Shown here in pieces: positions 34,847 through 49,360 of a DNA stretch of 64,000 nt (its first letter is position 1; each line of letters starts with the position of its first letter). The position numbers and the translations under genes are program-made. This stretch comes from Triglochin maritima (Eukaryota > Streptophyta > Magnoliopsida > Alismatales > Juncaginaceae). The notes under the pieces are model-generated. The model saw only the letters and a program-made list of their open reading frames with translations. It did not search any database and was not told the DNA's origin. The stretch is from NCBI GenBank assembly GCA_963682175.1, contig OY821779.1, forward strand, positions 1,190,501 through 1,254,500, written 5' to 3'.

Positions 34847-35498
34847 TTTGTATCTTTTGTTTTGGTAAATGTTGTTTTTCAAGCGAAGAGTAGAAGAAAA
34901 ATTTGCCGGTTTGTTAGATGGTTAGTCAACTTATATATGAGTTTGTGACTTTATGGAGAATTTCCGTGTGCATATAAGCCGGGCATATGTAGAACTTCGT
35001 TGTTATGTGTTGTAAAGGCGTGATTAACCCATTAACCATTTTCTATTATATGTCTTAAGATCAGGCCTATTGAAGGGAAAAAGACTGAGCAACTAAGAGG
35101 ACTGGAATTATAATTTGGAATTCTTGATCCTTTCTTTTGTAGATATCATACCCAACTACATCATATTGACGGGACTTGCTGAGGTTGTCATACCGTCTAT
35201 AGAAATTTCGGAGGCAGCTCTCCAAGTAAAACATACGAACTTGTGACGTCGAGATGATGAACTATAAGTATATACTTAAACCAATCGAAAACAAAGAATG
35301 CAATCATTAGCTGGGAGGATTTATTATGGAAAAACAATTTCTATTGACATCACGAAATATTTAATGTTATTCCCTTGTTTGTTATGCACATGATAAATAC
35401 AATATCAAAATATCTAAACAATACCAATACCACAAGTAACGAAAAACAAATCTTATACTGGATTCGAGATAAATACAATGGTGCTACGCTGTGCTCTG
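34847..35498. other. Convergent 3' flanks of MIZ1-like and SEC6 genes
   Basis: AT-rich 3' UTR and spacer; nothing else is seen. Confidence 0.5.
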
Positions 35499-38400
35499 CT
35501 AATTACCAAGTTTCCTCCACAAAGAACCCTTGGGCGTAGCAAGGCATTTCACCTTTCTGAAGACGAAGCCCATTTTTGGAGGGTTGCCATCCACCAAGGA
35601 ATTCTCATAAATTTCTTTGCACTCTTGCACGACCTGATTTTGAGAATACGAAATGATTAATTATAACATTACTGTTTGCAAGACTAAAATATGAGGAAGC
35701 GGGGTTGACTTGATGTAATTCCTAAAAAAGATTTTGATTCCAGAGGTATCTATCTCATACTCAACTTTTGGTGTACAAAAGATCTTCCGTTCACTATTAG
35801 TTTGGCATTATTTTTCTGAATTGAAGCATACATATAGAATACTGGAGAAACGAATTCCTGTCTAAAATGCCTACACCATTGGGGTTAAAACATGCAATAG
35901 ATTGTGCGTGACAATAATAAGAAATAATGGTTCACCTCTTTGGCATCCTTGCGAGGAATGCCTTCTCTCAAGGCCACAAGTTTCTCAACCACCTCAGGCT
36001 GCATTAAGATTTCAATAAGCAGATAATTAAAAAGTGGGTAATATAATCTTCATATAAGACTACAGTAGATCCATTGACAGTATCAGGTTATGCATTAATA
36101 TTCTCATTTGCCAACACTTCAGCATAAACATTGTATAGTAATAACAACAAATTAGCGCAAGTCCCTATTCTATAAATTTTATGACAAAACAACCTACCGG
36201 ACAGTCGGGCTGATGTTCAAGAATATTTGTATAGATTAAAGTGAAAGTATCCAAGCTCTCTGCGGAGGCAAGCTCCCGCAAATCACTCAGGATTCTGACT
36301 CTACCTTCCACTTTCTGCAATAAAACCAATGCAAGTTAAAAGCAGACGACTACAGGCTACAGCTAAATAAGATTCCCTGCACATCAGCATATTAGTTTAA
36401 ACTTCACAGTATGAAAACTAATCACATCCAGACATTACTCACGGTGGTAGCGATATAACCACAGAAGAATTCCAGGAAAACCTCTTCATCAATTCTCATT
36501 CTTTCAATTGTCTCTTCTTTAATGTAGTTCCTCTATAGCCACAACACCATCAAGCATTAGAACAAATAAAATTGTTGACTCCTGAGATGTGGCACACCTG
36601 CAGTTTATGATGATATTGCTAACCTGACTAAGTAGACGATCAACATAAACTACAATGGTTTCCTCCAGGCAAGCCTCAACAAATCTTTTGAAGGACCTTT
36701 CCTCAATGTAGCTGACAGGAAAACAAGAAATGTCAAAAAGAAACAATACCAATATTGTTTTGAATTCAACGTGATGGTGGAGGAGAAGATATGACAAGAA
36801 AGAGGATTTAGTATCGGCTAGAAAGCACTTCGACAAGATGTATTTTTTCATAATAATACAAGAAGCATGTTTGCCTAAAGTTGAAAATAAAGATTCAACC
36901 TAAGAACCCTCAACTGAAACAATTAAAAGACACTCCTGACTCCTCTGAGATTCATAGTTCTAATGGTAACGACAATGTCTTTATACCTATAAAAAAACAA
37001 TCTATATGAACGTTAGAAAAAAAAACTAACATAATAAAGATTTCACATTTTACTTTAACAGTTGCATGATTTTCATTTGTGCACATCAGCTCATATATCT
37101 GTTGAATTTACCCAGTGAAATTACTGTCATATCTTAGACTATTTGTATCAACAAATTGCAAAGAATTGCAGCAACAAATTCTATTCTCAAACTACTTGGG
37201 GGTAGGTTAGAAATAAAACTGATCAAGAATTACAATGTGGTACGTGTACGTGCATCCCCTAAAAAGAATTATAAAACCAAAAATTGCAAATACCCATAGG
37301 TATTGTAATCCAATACAACATGGTTGACATCTCACAGGGAGATAGCTTACATTTTCACGTCAGTGAAATAATCACAGAATGTTGCCACAAGGTATTCAGT
37401 TACCGCACCATCAAACCAATCTGCACAGTTATGAAAAAGGAGATTCATTTAAAATCTTAAACTTTTCTCTATAGTTATAAAGATGCCACCTAATAGACAA
37501 TACTGCTGATTTTCTTTAGTGTCCCAAATTAAACATCACTGCCAATTACAACAAAATCGATGGAAGATATTATGCCAAAACCATACAATGACTCATTGTA
37601 TGATAAATACTACAATTAAAAAATAATTTTGAAGTAATGATTTCTAATAAGGTCATAATTGTGTACAACTTGAGTTGCACGAGTTCCGAATTATACTTAT
37701 TCCATTATTTTCACTTTAAAGCTAGAAAAAATTCAAACTTACATGGGCTTGTGTGTCCAATTTATTGACAACAACTTAAAATTTAATTTACAAGTAAACA
37801 ACATTTGAACTTAACTTTGAAGATGAAATTCCTAGAAGCTAGGGTTCAGAGGGTCAGAGGGATATCACAACAGGACATGCAATGCTGTCAATATAATATA
37901 TAAGATATCTTAATGTTTATAACCATGAACATATAAAGTTTGACAATTTTGTTGCTCGTGTCATTACTAGCATATCATGTGTGATTATGTTTCATATACA
38001 AGTAGATATATAGAGCACATTCACAACCACTAGCTCAGCCATCTCCATGTGAAGACTCTAAAACATGACAAATGGGATATTCTAAAGTCATAATCAAGTT
38101 CAATCACATTTAAAGCTTTGGAGAAGTAACACATCTCCCTCTGTTTCTACTTCTGAGAAGAAATAATATCATCACGAGACAATAGAAATTCAACTTGAAG
38201 ACTCATTTTTTGTACCTTGACCTTATTTTATTCCATTTTCCTATAATTATTTGAAAAGATGGATACATCCTTGGTGAATGGATGTTTACACTTTACCTAG
38301 TATTGGAGTACACATTTTCAAAAAGGACGTCAAGTACCAAAAATCTTGAATTTAGGAACCTGTGACTTAAACGTTAACTCAACTATATAAGATATTGACC

Positions 38401-41400
38401 AAAAGACAAAGACTATTACTTGTGCCCTCATAAATTACTAACGAGGTGGATCCTTTCCAACACAAGACTTCACCTAGAAGAACCAATGGAATCGAGAACA
38501 CGGTGTTAGAACATACCCTTTTGATAAAGCTTCGCAAGCAACTCCTGCACACCAGGATCTTCAAAGATTATGAACACAGCTCGTTGAACAGCTTCCTGCA
38601 TCGAGGAGTTCAATCGTTATCTACTAGCCACAAAAAACAATCATGCAGCATATTTATTTTTTGATCTGTAATCATGTGGCACCACTATATAATTGCACGT
38701 CTCAGATTAGATCAAAATGAAGAAATACTTGTATGACTACAAGAGCTCTGATCTCTCCAAAGGTGCTAATTGAATTTAAAAGGGAAACAAAGCTTATAAT
38801 CACATCCATCCACCCGTGAGGACCCTATTTGATTTGCATGTTCTTCAAATGTAAAGTGAAGGTCATTCTCATTTACATTTTTGTAGTGTTCAGAAGCATT
38901 GTCCCATATTGGATCTGAAACGGGTAACTACGTTTAGAAGACTGCAATCACCGTTCACCCTAGTATTTGGATTTTAAAGGGTTATGAATTCATAACAAGA
39001 GCACATAAGTGAAATAGTCAACCTAACTGTGTAAGACTTGTTGTTGTTGACCTCCACTTTACATAGTCACTAGTCAGTCTAAATCTCTAATTAAACCTCC
39101 CACACAACTGTGAGTCAACTGACTGACCCTAATGTGAAAAATGTTACTTGAATCCAAATAATGAATTTAAGTAACATTTAATTGTAGAAATTTATGTAAA
39201 GAAAGTAACCGTGACAATTATAAAATGTCACAAACCTTTGCAACCTCATTGAACCCTTTGCATGTGTCCTCAAAGTTGATCTGCAAATGAAAAATCATTA
39301 GGAACTGACAAATGATATTGCTTTAGAAAATGATTTACGTCGTTAAATTAACAGCAATCATTCCACTTTTCACTTGTGCGTTGGAGATCTGGTTGGTTTA
39401 AGTTAAAATATTTTTCTAAAAAAATGAATGTAGATCCTTTCAATCAGCATATACTTAGTAAACAAAGTCTTAGTTACATGAGCTTTATCTCATCTCATCT
39501 CTAATTGGCATTTCCAAGTTTATAAGAAGACATTTAAATTAAAAAAATGCAAGTTAGAATTTACAAATAACCTGATCTGAATAGTTTTGTGGAAGAGCCT
39601 CCAATATACTGTTACTAAGTTCCACAGAAAGTTCATGGCAACGTAAGTTGTTATTGACCTGATTAAGGACAAAGCAAAGGTACCAATAAAGAATCAGCAA
39701 ACTTTCATTTTTCAAAAGGATAACACAATGGATGGAGGGCAAACTTCCAAGTACCATGGCACATAAATGTTCTAAGCCATCTTCTGACGCAGGCTCTTCA
39801 AGCCTCTGCCTCTCTGCTGCTTGAAAATCAATCATTACCTGAAAAAGATGTGAAACATATTTACAACAAAGAAAGTAAACTGAGAAATGAAACTTATCCA
39901 GGCATAAATATCCTTTGTTCTTTCATAAATTTAAATATCACATGTATGAATGATTCCCTTTCTCCCAAAACATTCCAATCTATGACATGGGATCCTTTCT
40001 ATACTCAACTAATAGTACAACACATCAAACATAACAAGGTTAATTTTAGGTAGAGTAGATAAAGAGAATCAAAAGCTGACCATGACCAAATATGGATTTA
40101 GAAATAGACACATAGCACTATATATTTCTGTAAACCAATATTTTTATGGTAAGAATTAAAATGACAAAGCATAGGTTCATAGGTAACATCTAAGCACTTT
40201 CAAAGTTTTGTTTGGTGACTCAGATAGTACTGAACTTCAGTTCACAGCAAAGTCAAAATATTTAATATAATAAATTAAAGGGATTAAGTTGCAAATCACT
40301 TTGAGTGACCTCAAGAAGCTCAATCAAACATAACACCTCAATCGCCTAAGTTGAGGTCCATTTTAAGAAACAAAAAGAGTTATTTTGTGTGACCGGACTA
40401 TAAGCTACCAAAAGGGTCACAGAGGCAAGAACCTCCATCACCCCTAGGCCCTAGGTGGGGAAAATCTCAAAAAATTCACCCACTAAGAGATACAATCGTG
40501 AGGAACCACAAAAGCTTGGTAAGGCCTATTCAAACAGAAAATCCGCATTTGATCCCGCTCCAGCTAGAGAGAAGTTGACATCCCAAATTATATTCCCGCT
40601 AGTACGAAGTTGTATTATACGATCAAAATCTTAGTCAAAAGAAGAAGAATACAACATGACAATATGAGAAGCGGTTACTTGAGTTACAAACATAATCTCG
40701 TAAGGTAGTTCATATAAGAGATGCTGCTTCTCAATATAAAATTTCTTGAAAAATTTAATATGATATAAATTGATGAAAGAAAGTGTTTTTTAATATCTCC
40801 AGGTTCATAATCCACTGCCACAAACATGTAGGATGTTCTTTGACATCAACAAGCATATACTTGTCACGAACGATATGTTACACAAGCAGCTAGCTCCGCC
40901 AGGTACTACCAAGGCCAGATGTACATGTTATGTTGTAAGTGGTATCAAAGCCAAAATAAGTTGAGTTTATAGTAGCAGTCTTAAAAATGATATGCTTTTA
41001 AGAATGACACATACATGTAGCATTTTGTCAGCCACAGCCACATATTAGAAAATTGCATTATGAGTTCTATAATGTCCTTTCTCTGCCTTATCTGGTAATT
41101 TGGCCTTGCAAGTACATCTAAAGAAAATCTAAGATTGAAAAAAGAAAAAAGATATATCACATGCCTGGATTATGGAAAGTGCAATTCTGTAGAGCATGAC
41201 ATCTGTGCTGTTTTCCCTAACAGTTTGCACTTGTTCACTTAGAATTCTAAAGAGATCAACTGCGGCTGGTGTATAGAGCCTTCCATCTTCTGTTTTCTTA
41301 GGAAGTTGCACCTTATCAGCCTCTAGAATATTTAAGTACCATTTCTAGAGTAAGAAATACAACAAAGAAGGAATTAATTAATTAACTCTCAGATAAAAAC

Positions 41401-44400
41401 TCAAGCTCAGGTTGTCAAGGAAATAGCAGAGCTTACCTTGGTTGTTGCTTGCACCCGTTCAACATAGGCATTCATTAAGGGATCCATCGCTCCACTCTCG
41501 GAACAAACTTGAGCCAGAGATTCATCAACACCAAGACCAACAAGATTATCTTGATATTCGACGACCCAACCAGTAACCTAGAGTGGGCATTAGATAATAA
41601 GTTTCCGTATCCTTTAAATGATGGAAATTAAAAAGTCAAACAGAAAGTAGATGTAAGGTATAGAAAATAATTAAGCAACCACAAGTCTATAAGTAATGTA
41701 CGTAATCTATCAAAGTTAATACATAATAATTGTACCTTTAGAATTTCTATATTTGTCAAGGAAGTTAAATCACTAAGTAACCGAAGCATCTGAATAAACC
41801 TTTCAGTGTATAGATTGACCATAAGTTGGAAAATCTCGTATCTGCAGGCAAAGAAAAGAGATATCAATAACTGAAGGCGTCTTTTATAATAATGATGAGA
41901 CAATATGGCATTCCTATAATACAGATATGAGTACAGGTCAGCCCCCACCCCCTCTCTGTTTACAGTGTGATTTGCAAAGGTGGATTGAATTGACATTAAC
42001 CTTCCAACTGATGGAAGAATTTCCCTTTCCCTCTAACTTCTCGGTTACTGAAGTCCATTTTTGGCTTTAGGGATCAATGGAGCAAGTGTTACTACTAGGA
42101 ATTTGGTCAGAAAACTTTGAACTTTGCACGTGTCATGTTGACTAACGATTGAACCTCTTTTGGTTCCAGACTAATCCCTAGAAATGCATATTTCCGTATA
42201 AGCCTTGACACCACTCAAAAATGCCAGCAAACATCCTACAGTCCTGATTGAATCATGTTCAACTATTGAGAAAAGGTAGCACCATTCACTGAAACAATTT
42301 CTACTGTACAAACACAATTGTGGGTGTATGATTCAAAGTGACCATATGTGATATGAAGGGTATTGAACATCTAGATTCAAAGTTAATAAATTATAGAATA
42401 TACAAAACGAAGAACATGTAAGTACATACATATGCAACACGCAGAAAGAAAACAAACCTTGGGGGGAAACATGGAGCCACATAGTCATAGATATCACCAA
42501 GTTCATCACTGATCTGAGGTATAAATGACAAATACAGGAAATCTCACGATTAAAAAAAATGCAGTTGTACAGTAGTTTCTTGTACTCTAAAGATCTTAGA
42601 AGGAGAACAAATGAAATCCAACATGAAATCTTGAAGCATGAAACAAAAAAATGATGTGCATGAACATAGCACACCATTCACAATGAAAAGGAGAAAAAAC
42701 AATAATGAAAATAGAGCAAATCACATACTGCACGAGCTTCATCTAAGGCAGCTTTTAGGTCCTCGAACACAAGCTGCATGACGAACAAAAATCAGGACGA
42801 CATTCAAAAAACAAGCAACAGTATACAAAATATTAAGTCACCCTCGTGTCGATCTACCTTTGATAGTAAATTATCAAACCGTGCCTCGACTGTTTTCCTG
42901 ATCTGCTCGTAGCATTTGTCCTTGTAACCTTTTCCCTTTCCCTTGAGCTTTTCTTGTTGATGACCTCTAGGAGAGGCACCGACACCCTTTCTACATTACA
43001 CAAAGATCATATTAATACAGCTCTAGATTATGGTGTTAGAGGACAAATTATGGCGAGTTAAAAGTGATGGATGTTGTGACAAACTCAAAAATAGAAAAGA
43101 AAAAAATGCATTTCTTAGACACCCAAAGTTTTAAAACATTGTGCCATATACTAGTCTTGTGATATTAAAACATAATCATGTTTCTTAGAGAAATACATCA
43201 ATAAAGCACAAGTAAACATTTATTAGACATTACTTGGCAGATCGGCGTGGATTAGTCACAGCTGCCATAGTGCCACCACCCTCAGCTTCAGCTGCTTCCT
43301 CAGCCAGTTGTTGATCAAGGATTTCCTGCATTTCTATGACTCTAACAAAAGTTGACTACATAATTAGAAGATAGTAAGTGGATCATGCATATACACTTAG
43401 AAACCTCTCAAAGGATAACCAGTCTCAACCTATCATAAGATAAGTAATCTGACTTTCTGAAGTTTAACTTATTATCAATGTTTGTATTTTTTTATGTGTC
43501 CATATGATGCCACATCCTTACCTCGCTTATGCGGGAGCCTCTTCTGAGGCATTGGGGTTATGTTGATGTCCATATGATGCCACATACATGTTGGAGCAAT
43601 AGTAAAAGTCTAAAACAGTTCATTGTTTACCCAAAACCTGCTACCATGTGACTATATAAATGAAAAGGTTAATCATTGGATCAAACAATATTTCTCTTTT
43701 ACCACAGTAACATATACGTTCCATCAGGGTTTTTATTTTATTTTATTGACATCCACAAGTTTCTACAACATGAATTAAATATTTAAAAACTTACATCAAT
43801 TTGCACTAAATAGACACATCTAACCAGCATGTCGTGCATTTTTTAAGTGGTGATCAAGCACCACATACAAAAATTGGGTGACAACCTATACAAAAAATCA
43901 TATTTCCCTTCCCTTCAATTCCTTCAAACATAAGGTACACCCCATGCAATTAATATGCATTATCAAGTAATCTCTACTATGTTGTCAAGTCTGAGCACGG
44001 TATTACAAACATGGTTGATATTCAGAGAGAACATCGAAATCTTCATTGAGAACACTGCCCATGTAATAATAGGCATTAGGGACAATTGAAGCATGTGACA
44101 CATCATCATAGCCACTCGGAAGGTAACAACTAACTAACAGCAGGACAAAGTTTACATAGTACCACTTTCCCGTTAACAGAAGAAAAAAACATCTAAAGAA
44201 GTATAAACGGCACATCTAGAAGGGGTGGAAGCTATTCAATACGGGTAATATATATGTTCAATGATGGTTTTGCTACTAAATGATTATTAGTAACTATATT
44301 CACACTATCCCATGTTTTCACCTGTCAAACAAATAAAAAGTGGATGTTTAAGTTTGCCAATGTATTGTTTAACTGACAAAGGTTAAGTGAAATTTTAATT

Positions 44401-47400
44401 AAGAAAATACTAAAATTCGAATGAATAAATAATTGCGAAGGAAAGGATCATACCTCAAGGCACGAACAAGTGTCTGAGGGCTGCAAAAAAAAGGTGGTCA
44501 GTGAAGAACCTTCCATCTTTAATGTTGAGGTGAATAATAGTAGATCGCTCCCAACAAATAACCAGGTGAATTCGACTAAATTGAAAACCTTCAATATGCC
44601 TTGATGATTTAATGTGGATATAAACCCTTGTTTTCCTCTCAAGTAAAAGTATATCAATAATTGAGTTTTTCTTGAAAAAAGAAACACTAATCCGGAGAAA
44701 AGAAATGTCGATGTATGTCATTCGTCTAGACTCTCAAGAGTACCTTTCTTTAGCAAGTTGAAAGAAGTTGGAGATATGCCCCCATAAAGTAGTCTCAAAG
44801 GTCTCCCAGGTTCGATCAACATCTTCGAAATATTCCCTGTAATGTGAAAAACATATCAATAACATGACTAAAATGATGGATGATGCATCTGGAAATGATT
44901 TGAGGACATAAATTTAATCACAGCAACAATCAGAAGGGTTTGAAAAGACCAGAAAAGCTAAACATTGTTAAAAAATAGTTGCCAGATGCTACAAGGCAAA
45001 AATGCACTACAAAATAACTGTACAAGGCGGTCCATTAGAAGAAAAAAATTCAGATAATCTATGTTGAGGTTGGAAGAGCTATTCAAAAATCAGATTCTTG
45101 CAAATTCCACAAGGGATCTTGTTCAGCTCCTGACTGTACTCAGACAGCATTTATCCTAAAAGATCAAGTTTTGTATGCCTTTGTGATGTTTCGAGATAAG
45201 TGTTGCACCTGATCGTATGCGTTTTAGCTTTAAGGAAACTATCACTAGAATGTGAATGAGAAAATTTAGTGTGGGGGTATTTGTTTGGGAAATAATAAGC
45301 CCCTTGGACATCTCTTCATCTGTCAATAATAATTCTCAACATGAAAACACAAGATGGAAGGGCCGACACAGCTAGCTTTCTAAACAGTGATGATATATCT
45401 CTAAAATAATAGTCGACATGAAAATAATTCATGTAGTGAAGTTAGGTAACCATGAATTTGGAACAAATATTGGAAATCAAATACAGAGTTCAAAAATATT
45501 TAAAAAGAAGGCACAAATGACCACTTTTTGTGAGATGTCCACTTTTTTTGTCTTATCCCAAAAAATGACCACACACCCACTAGTTTACATTTATTCATGA
45601 AAATTGAAAAGTTAAGATGAAAGGTGATCTAGCCTCTGATACATGATAACCAAATTTTTTTGGGTGCATATTGTTTCACTGTTTCAGTTTACAATCAACC
45701 ATGGCATGATTTTCTCCAGCAGCTCAGTTAAACACTGATTCCACCAAGAATCATTGCAATATATATATTTATAGGGCTGCAAATGTTGAGACGTAACTTA
45801 AGAACCACAGAAGGGAAGCTTGTACGAAGCAACAGCCTGTTCTTGTGACATCTAGAAGCATGCAGAAACTCACAATGCCAAGAGCAACGCATTTCAGAAT
45901 GATAACGCTATCTTCTTTAGCCAGGAGAATGAAATACTAGCATGATGGCAGTATATCACAATAAAAACAATGCTCTACAGTCATTGTTTCCTGAGAAGGA
46001 ATTGTACGATAAGGAACATTTTTTTCCGGAAAACAGATCGAGCAGAGTGTAGAAATCAACAACTAAACCTAGACGCTAGCTTTAATTCAGTATAAATTGA
46101 GAAAAGGTTTTGTAAGGGAAATAAAAACAATAAAAGTATAAAACAGTTACAGAATAAAAGGAAAGCACTTTTACCTCAGCCTACCAACCTCTTCCTTGTG
46201 AGATGCTGCTGCAGCTAATGCAAATCGTCTCTTACCGTCAAGTGCTGTTAACCTCTAATAGACCATAAAAAATACAGTTAATTTTTTTGATCATTTAAAA
46301 TCGGAGCAGTTAAAAAATGGGTTATAATAATGCTGCAACCCAAGTCAACTCACCTCATATGTATGAATTAATTCTCTATCATCGCTTAATGAATCTCGTG
46401 CCGCAGCTGCTTCAACGGAAATGGACATCATTCCCTCCACATCCTACCAAAATGACTAAAATTTCATTATCATTTATTTAGAAACAAAAATTTAAAAGGC
46501 AATGGTGGTGCTTGAAAATAAGAACCCGAGGTTAAAAAATATTCACGTATTATCATCAGAAGACACAAATGAATTTCAAATGATTCCCAAAAAAAGACAA
46601 AAACTGACCTTTAATGTCATGTTTAAGTTATTCCTTGCATTGCTAAGGAGCTTTATCTTGTCATGATTATCAATAAGATTCTGGCATTCTTGGCACAACC
46701 TGTACCATCACTAGTTATTTAAGAAAGCATAAACATTAACGCCTATTCTTCAATTGAGCCTAACTCTTAAGTAAATGTTAAACTACTGCAGAAAAAGAGA
46801 ATTAAGAGCGCAAAACAACAGTAAAGATATTGCTGTCTTGTATAGGTATAGGAAGCCAATCATCGGAATAACAATGGATGACAGCAACACCTTACTTTTC
46901 AATGGACACAAAATTGCCCCGGAGCTGGTTTATTGTCGTTTGAGATAAACCTAGAGCTTCTATACCAGCATGTGCTTGTTCAACCTGCAAAGTCCCGACA
47001 ATATGAATTTTCATGTGAGAAAAGTTATTACATGAGCTTGAAAACCTTAAATCTCATCTCTTAGCTAGCAAAGTGGCAGGAATTCAATTCAGGGGGTCGG
47101 AATTCGCAAGGACATCAAAAAAATCGAAAATTTGTTGGTTGGTTGGTTTGATTTTTAAACGGTTACCGATAAAAATAAAAAATAAAATTTAATGGTTGAT
47201 TGGTTGGTTTGATTTGTGAAGTTTGATTAGGTATTCTACCTACAAGTGGATAAATTGATACCCCTGAAGTAGACTGATTTGGCAAAAATTCATTCCATCT
47301 TGCTATTAGTATTCGGAAAAATATAAGGGGTCGGAATCCTAAAGAATCAAAAAATCCAAGGGGATCGAAATCCCAAGAGGTCTTTAAAAACTAGGGAAAT

Positions 47401-49360
47401 CTCAAAATCCATACGGGGCGGGCAACCCCCTCCTCCATATGTGCAACCGCCACCAGCTGGCAAGATTGTGTTCCTAAGTGCTTATGGTCATCCAACTCTT
47501 CTAGGTATATAGATTAAGGCATTAAGCTATGCTTCATCAATAGCATCAAGTCAAAATGTTCAAGTGTTTCACTACCTAAACATCATCGAAGCTATGACTT
47601 TTGACATAATGACCCACCATTCAAACTAGGAGCAGTAGAAGACCTCAAATCCATCCATATGAAGCATTATGTATGTTTCACAAACTTTAACGTCCTTCAC
47701 AAAGGTAAATGTTAGTAAATGCACTAAATACCCACATTCAGTTGATAAATGAGCAATGTTAGCAAACAGTATTTACTTCGTTAACTTTTTACCCAAGTCC
47801 AAGTGACAACTACATGTCATGGTAGAAGAACCAATGCTTTGTCATACTGATCTTTACTGAAAGGCTTTAAATTCAATAAAAAAAGACTTTTACATGCCTC
47901 GTCTTAAAAAAAAGCATATGTGAGATACACTAATAGAACATACTTCAAAGTTCAGACCTATAGCCACTTGTCTCCACTGCAATCCAATAGTGAAACATCC
48001 ATTTTCCTGAGATTCTCTCACATCAAAATGCATCCTTCTCGACTATCAAGTAACAACTAAACTAACCTTACCAGAAGCTTCCTTCCACTGGTTGTCAAAT
48101 GCCATTCGGAAGATGACAAATAAAGGTTAAAAATTGAATGCCTAGATATCAAAATGATTCGTGTGAGTCACCATATTCCATCACCGCAAAAAGAATTGCC
48201 GTAAATCCAACATGTAGCTTCCCAACCATGCCTAAGAAATGACCCAGTCCTCTGGAATCATTGAGTACTTCCGTAAATATATTCAGAAAAGTTAACCACA
48301 ACTTTGTTTAAATATAGAGTGACAAAGAAACTTTGTTTCTATCAGAAATCTGATAGGGAGACTAGATCTAGTATCAAGAAACTCACCTGCTCTGCAACCA
48401 TCGTACTCAACTGTGCATCGTTAGCCTGGTGATGAAAGCGCATGTCATAAAGCCAGAAATTGAATTGCAGTTAGAACCACTATAGAAACAACAGCAACAA
48501 CAAAACTTTTAATCCCAGAGTAAAACAATGAGAGCAGAGAGTTTTTGGAGTCAAACCTAGTGACAGCTGGAATTTGTGAGATGTTGAAGTGAGTGAAAGA
48601 TGTGTTGGTATTTGGTAAGGTTTATAAATGAATTTCTCCCTTTGCAATTCTTAACCAAAAAAAAGAATCCTCCCATGTGTTTACTACCCTACGCATTTTT
48701 TCTCTCTCGAGTTGGAAGGGATTTTCACCTAAATCTATTTCTCTTGTGATGTGATTTCATTTTTTTGTATTGCATACGCTTCTCACTAGTGTTGGAAGGG
48801 AATTTCACGTAAATTATCTTCTCTTGCGATGTGATCTTTTTTTTTTGTAGTTTGCACGCTTGCTAAGAGTTACCGATTAAAAAAATGTTTGCTTATGAGT
48901 ACAACTTTGAGGAATGCGTGGAAGAAGGCGATTAATGTGCTGGAAGCGTGATTGTTGTTGAGTTTCATTTCTAACCTACCAACTAAGTTGAGATTAAAGG
49001 CTTTGTTGTTGTTTTTTGTATGATTACAGTTTTGAGTTTTCTAAACATGTGGCCATTTGAGCGGGGTCAAGATTGTCGGCATCCTAATGTAGAACTCTCC
49101 AAAAACTATCGCGCGGATTACTACTCCGGAATTCCTCCAATCAAACTGAAATTGTGATAACAACCTTCCGAGGACGAGATAAGCTACGGAAATTACAGTA
49201 ACCAACCAATCCAATTCACGCTAAACTCGAGACGCACCTGTTGGCGAGTGAGGTAGTCGGACTTGATGGAGGCGATGGAGGCGAGGAGATCAGGGAGAGG
49301 GAGGAGCTTCGCCACCTCGCGGACGGCGGTCTCCTTGGCTTCGATCCCTAGATCCTCCAT
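35499..49360 (-). CDS. SEC6: Exocyst complex component SEC6
   Basis: SEC6 is a core exocyst subunit that tethers secretory vesicles to the plasma membrane. I traced 25 minus-strand exons. Descending, they are 49238-49360, 48387-48425, 46896-46984, 46609-46699, 46354-46443, 46175-46254, 44744-44836, 44454-44480, 43234-43341, 42858-42990, 42729-42773, 42458-42513, 41736-41841, 41437-41577, 41165-41344, 39755-39838, 39572-39658, 39236-39280, 38517-38595, 37351-37420, 36624-36711, 36443-36532, 36198-36314, 35936-35998 and 35499-35633. They sum to 752 codons plus stop, the length of Arabidopsis SEC6, with all phases consistent. Landmarks: [20 protein letters not shown] start, [68 protein letters not shown], and the C terminus GSLWRKLGN. 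The intron after 41165-41344 begins with GC rather than GT. No frame damage; the gene looks functional. Confidence 0.97.
43498..43585. repeat. 52-bp insert flanked by 18-bp direct repeats (SEC6 intron)
   Basis: GTCCATATGATGCCACAT occurs at 43498-43515 and 43568-43585, flanking 52 bp whose reverse complement (CCCAATGCCTCAGAAGAGGC...) is nearly identical to 56582-56632 in the ABC1K intron. This looks like a short retroposed SINE fragment with a target duplication. Confidence 0.65.
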
